Shown: piece by piece, positions 5,546 through 6,794 of the stretch | How the letters are laid out: every line of letters starts with the position of its first letter | Position numbering within the stretch: position 1 is the stretch's first letter | Assembly (NCBI GenBank): GCA_016794735.1 | Contig: JAEUJK010000088.1 | Coordinates: forward strand, 1-6,794 | DNA from: Gemmatimonadota bacterium | Lineage (GTDB): Bacteria; Gemmatimonadota; Gemmatimonadetes; Gemmatimonadales; Gemmatimonadaceae | Length of the DNA stretch: 6,794 nt | Direction of reading: 5' to 3' | Made by a program: the position numbers and the translations under genes | The notes under the pieces: generated by a model | What the model was told of the DNA's origin: nothing | The model's input: only the letters and a program-made list of their open reading frames with translations | The model's database searches: none

Positions 5546-6343
5546 GTGGCGCAACCACAATCGTCGCCGCTGATTGCCGGGAGTGTGCTCCCGATCAAGC
5601 GTGCTGAGGAGCTTTTGGCCACGCTGCCTGGCGTGATCGCCGCGCGGATCATCGCGGGTGACACGGGGGCCGTCGACGAGATCCACATGTTGACGACGGC
5701 GGACGTGACGCCGAAGCAGACGGTGCGGAACGTGGAGAGCGCCCTGATTGCCCACTTGGGGATGCGGGTGGATCACCGGAAGATTTCGGTGGCGACGACC
5801 GTGGACGGTCGGAAGGCGACGGCGGCGCCCCCGGCGCCCGCGCCTGCGGACGTGAAGGCGACGCCCGCTCCGGCGGCTCCGGTAGTGGCGGCGACTCCTG
5901 TGGTGGCTGGGGGTGAGGGGGTAGAGGCGGTGGCGGAGCCCGGGGCGCTGGGGAGCCTGCGGCGGTCGTACTATTTCGAGGATGTTGAGGTCAGTCGGTC
6001 CCGGGCACGGGGGCTGACCTGTCGCGTTACTCTGGCCCGAGGCGGCAAGTCCTTCACGGGAGAAGCCGAAGGCACGGAGAACGAGCGATCCCGGGTGGAA
6101 CTGGCGGCGCGGGCGGCGTTGCGGGCGTTATCGGACGCGGACCCGTCGTTGAAGTTGCTGGACCTGGCCGGGGTGCGAGTGATTGAGGCGTTTGACCGTG
6201 AGTTCGTCTTCGTTGGGGTGACGGTACAACATGCGCGCGCGAGTGCGTTGTTGACGGGGAGTTGCGAGATGAAGGACAGTGCCGAGACTGCAAGTGTGTT
6301 GGCGGTCCTGGACGCAACGAACCGGTGGTTAGGCCGTCGGTAG
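5546..6343 (+). CDS. Uncharacterised two-domain protein with Ala/Pro-rich linker
   Basis: I do not recognise a named function for this 265-residue protein. It has no signal peptide or membrane segment, so it is probably cytoplasmic. Residues 15-85 form a compact alpha/beta-looking domain (LPGVIAARIIAGDTGAVDEIH, TPKQTVRNVESALIAHLG, VDHRKISVA), a pattern I have a recollection of from hypothetical proteins of several phyla. Residues about 91-133 are a flexible linker rich in Ala, Pro and Val. Residues 140-265 form a second domain with an alternating strand pattern (VEVSRSRARGLTCRVTLARGG, FTGEAEG) then a helix (RSRVELAARAALRAL), then VRVIEAFDREFVFVGVTVQ and a final helix AETASVLAVLDATNRWL. The strand-helix layout faintly recalls small ligand-binding regulatory domains, but that is a guess. 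The GTG start follows a GAGG box with eight-base spacing. It follows the sigma-54 activator after a 157-bp gap and may have its own promoter. Two TTA leucine codons occur. Confidence 0.85.
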   Translation: MAQPQSSPLIAGSVLPIKRAEELLATLPGVIAARIIAGDTGAVDEIHMLTTADVTPKQTVRNVESALIAHLGMRVDHRKISVATTVDGRKATAAPPAPAPADVKATPAPAAPVVAATPVVAGGEGVEAVAEPGALGSLRRSYYFEDVEVSRSRARGLTCRVTLARGGKSFTGEAEGTENERSRVELAARAALRALSDADPSLKLLDLAGVRVIEAFDREFVFVGVTVQHARASALLTGSCEMKDSAETASVLAVLDATNRWLGRR

Positions 6344-6425
6344 TGGGGAAGTGACCCGAACGGACATCGAACTCTTTCGACCGAGGCGAGCAGACATCGA
6401 CGCGAAGGACAACTGAGGGCCCCCG

Positions 6426-6438
6426 TTCCTGGCAGGAA
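6426..6438. repeat. 13-bp perfect palindrome, possible operator
   Basis: TTCCTG-G-CAGGAA is perfectly symmetrical about one central base. The form is typical of a dimeric repressor site, or a tight hairpin in RNA, and it lies in the gap between the uncharacterised gene and the next one. No regulator can be assigned from the sequence. Confidence 0.35.
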
Positions 6439-6511
6439 AAGTAGTTCTGTACGTTGAGCGAAATTCGAGCGGGAACACAGGTAAGTAGAGCGGAGCCGAC
6501 CGGATGACCCG

Positions 6512-6530
6512 CAGCTGCACGTCGCAGCTG
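6512..6530 (+). repeat. Hairpin ahead of the 18-residue ORF
   Basis: CAGCTGC (6512-6518) pairs perfectly with GCAGCTG (6524-6530) around an ACGTC loop, extendable by G6511-U6531 and C6510-G6532. It ends ten bases before the GGGAGG ribosome binding site of the small ORF at 6557. Because GCAGCTG is nearly its own reverse complement, it is also a direct repeat (6511-6517 and 6524-6530). Confidence 0.45.
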
Positions 6531-6556
6531 TGTGACTCGATGGGAGGTTACGCGGT

Positions 6557-6613
6557 ATGTCTATCATTCAGTGGCTGACAGCCTTGCTGACCGGATTCAC
6601 TTCCTGGCACTAG
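6557..6613 (+). CDS. Possible 18-residue peptide (leader or small membrane peptide)
   Basis: The ORF encodes MSIIQWLTALLTGFTSWH and ends in TAG. A near-perfect Shine-Dalgarno box GGGAGG (6542-6547) sits nine bases before the ATG, better than those of most real genes in the window. The peptide is hydrophobic with two tryptophans, compatible with a small membrane peptide or a regulatory leader peptide for the gene starting at 6676. A second tiny ORF (6504-6578, 24 residues, three cysteines, with GGAG eight bases before its ATG) overlaps it in another frame, so at most one is likely to matter. No homology can be judged at this length; it may be chance. Confidence 0.3.
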   Translation: MSIIQWLTALLTGFTSWH

Positions 6614-6675
6614 GCTGACGGTTGGGAATGGGGGCCCCAAGCGCGACGAATTTCTGATCGGCAATTCCGGCACTC

Positions 6676-6794
6676 ATGCCCTCAGAGCAAACACCGCGAC
6701 TCACCGCCCGGCCTTGGGCGCGCATCGCTGAGCGCATCGATCGTCCGAGTGAGTCCTCGGCGTCGTGGCGCGTCGTGCTCGTGGTGGTTGCGAG
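6676..6794 (+). CDS. N-terminus of a probable membrane-anchored protein (3' end outside window)
   Basis: From the ATG at 6676 the frame stays open to the window edge, giving 39 codons; the nearest upstream in-frame stop is TGA at 6655-6657, so the start cannot lie far upstream. The product begins MPSEQTPRLTARPWARIAE, a basic and polar stretch, then SASWRVVLVVVA, the likely beginning of a transmembrane helix. Third positions are mostly G or C, as in a real gene of this genome, but a second frame is also open here, so the evidence is limited. No Shine-Dalgarno sequence is visible before the ATG. The family cannot be told from this fragment. Confidence 0.45.
   Translation, partial: MPSEQTPRLTARPWARIAERIDRPSESSASWRVVLVVVA

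Larger units (their letters stand above)
6344..6675 (+). other. Intergenic region of lower GC with palindromes and tiny ORFs
   Basis: These 332 bases hold no recognisable gene. GC drops to roughly 52-63% per 60-base block. Visible structures are a direct repeat GACATCGA (6363-6370 and 6392-6399), a 13-bp palindrome TTCCTGGCAGGAA (6426-6438), TTGA-N5-ATTCGAGCG (6454-6471), a CAGCTGC/GCAGCTG hairpin (6512-6530), two short ORFs with good ribosome binding sites (6504 and 6557), and a GGGGCCCC palindrome (6631-6638). I see no tRNA, tmRNA, RNase P RNA or SRP RNA signature. It probably carries the promoter and leader of the gene beginning at 6676. Confidence 0.5.

Noticed and set aside
6344..6675. 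Structural RNA gene (tRNA, including selC, tmRNA, RNase P, SRP) in the intergenic stretch
   Set aside because: No T-loop GGTTCGA-type box, acceptor pairing or other conserved core was found.
6504..6760. Extended selenoprotein frame reading the TGAs at 6576 and 6588 as Sec (a U-Q-P-C-U cluster)
   Set aside because: The continuation has no recognisable domain or codon bias, and no Cys-containing family supports those positions.

Overview
The window is a dense, high-GC bacterial chromosomal segment with every recognisable gene on the + strand. Gene content, base composition and protein style suggest a member of the Gemmatimonadota or a related soil or sediment lineage; no marker gene is present, so this is inference. 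There are no mobile elements, CRISPR arrays, tRNAs or rRNAs that I can see.

Layout: (1) 1-600, the C-terminal part of hslU, the ATPase/unfoldase of the HslUV protease, followed by a GC-rich hairpin that looks like a terminator. (2) 683-2067, argF (ornithine carbamoyltransferase) overlapping a Bcp/PrxQ-type peroxiredoxin. The peroxiredoxin is the highlight. Its frame is interrupted by one TGA (1726-1728) exactly where the family carries its peroxidatic cysteine (TPG-C-T becomes TPG-TGA-T). The frame then continues, fully conserved, to a normal C-terminus, and a stable hairpin sits just after the TGA. The best reading is a selenocysteine-containing peroxiredoxin that automated callers would split or truncate. 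(3) 2086-2124, a 12-bp perfect inverted repeat. (4) 2139-5388, gcvT (glycine cleavage T protein), a MogA/MoaB-type molybdopterin adenylyltransferase, and a sigma-54-dependent activator with a degenerate receiver domain, closely packed (11-nt gap, then ATGA overlap) and probably co-transcribed. (5) 5546-6343, an uncharacterised two-domain protein with an Ala/Pro-rich linker. (6) 6344-6675, a lower-GC intergenic stretch with palindromes and two tiny ORFs with good ribosome binding sites. (7) 6676 to the end, the probable start of a gene for a membrane-anchored protein.

The genes are mostly housekeeping: protein quality control, arginine synthesis, peroxide detoxification, one-carbon/glycine metabolism and molybdenum cofactor synthesis. 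The selenoprotein implies that the genome encodes SelA/SelB/SelC/SelD elsewhere. A recurring octamer-like motif (GCGTTAGGC and variants) accounts for nearly all the otherwise rare TTAG/CTAA tetramers inside genes and may be a genome-wide signal.
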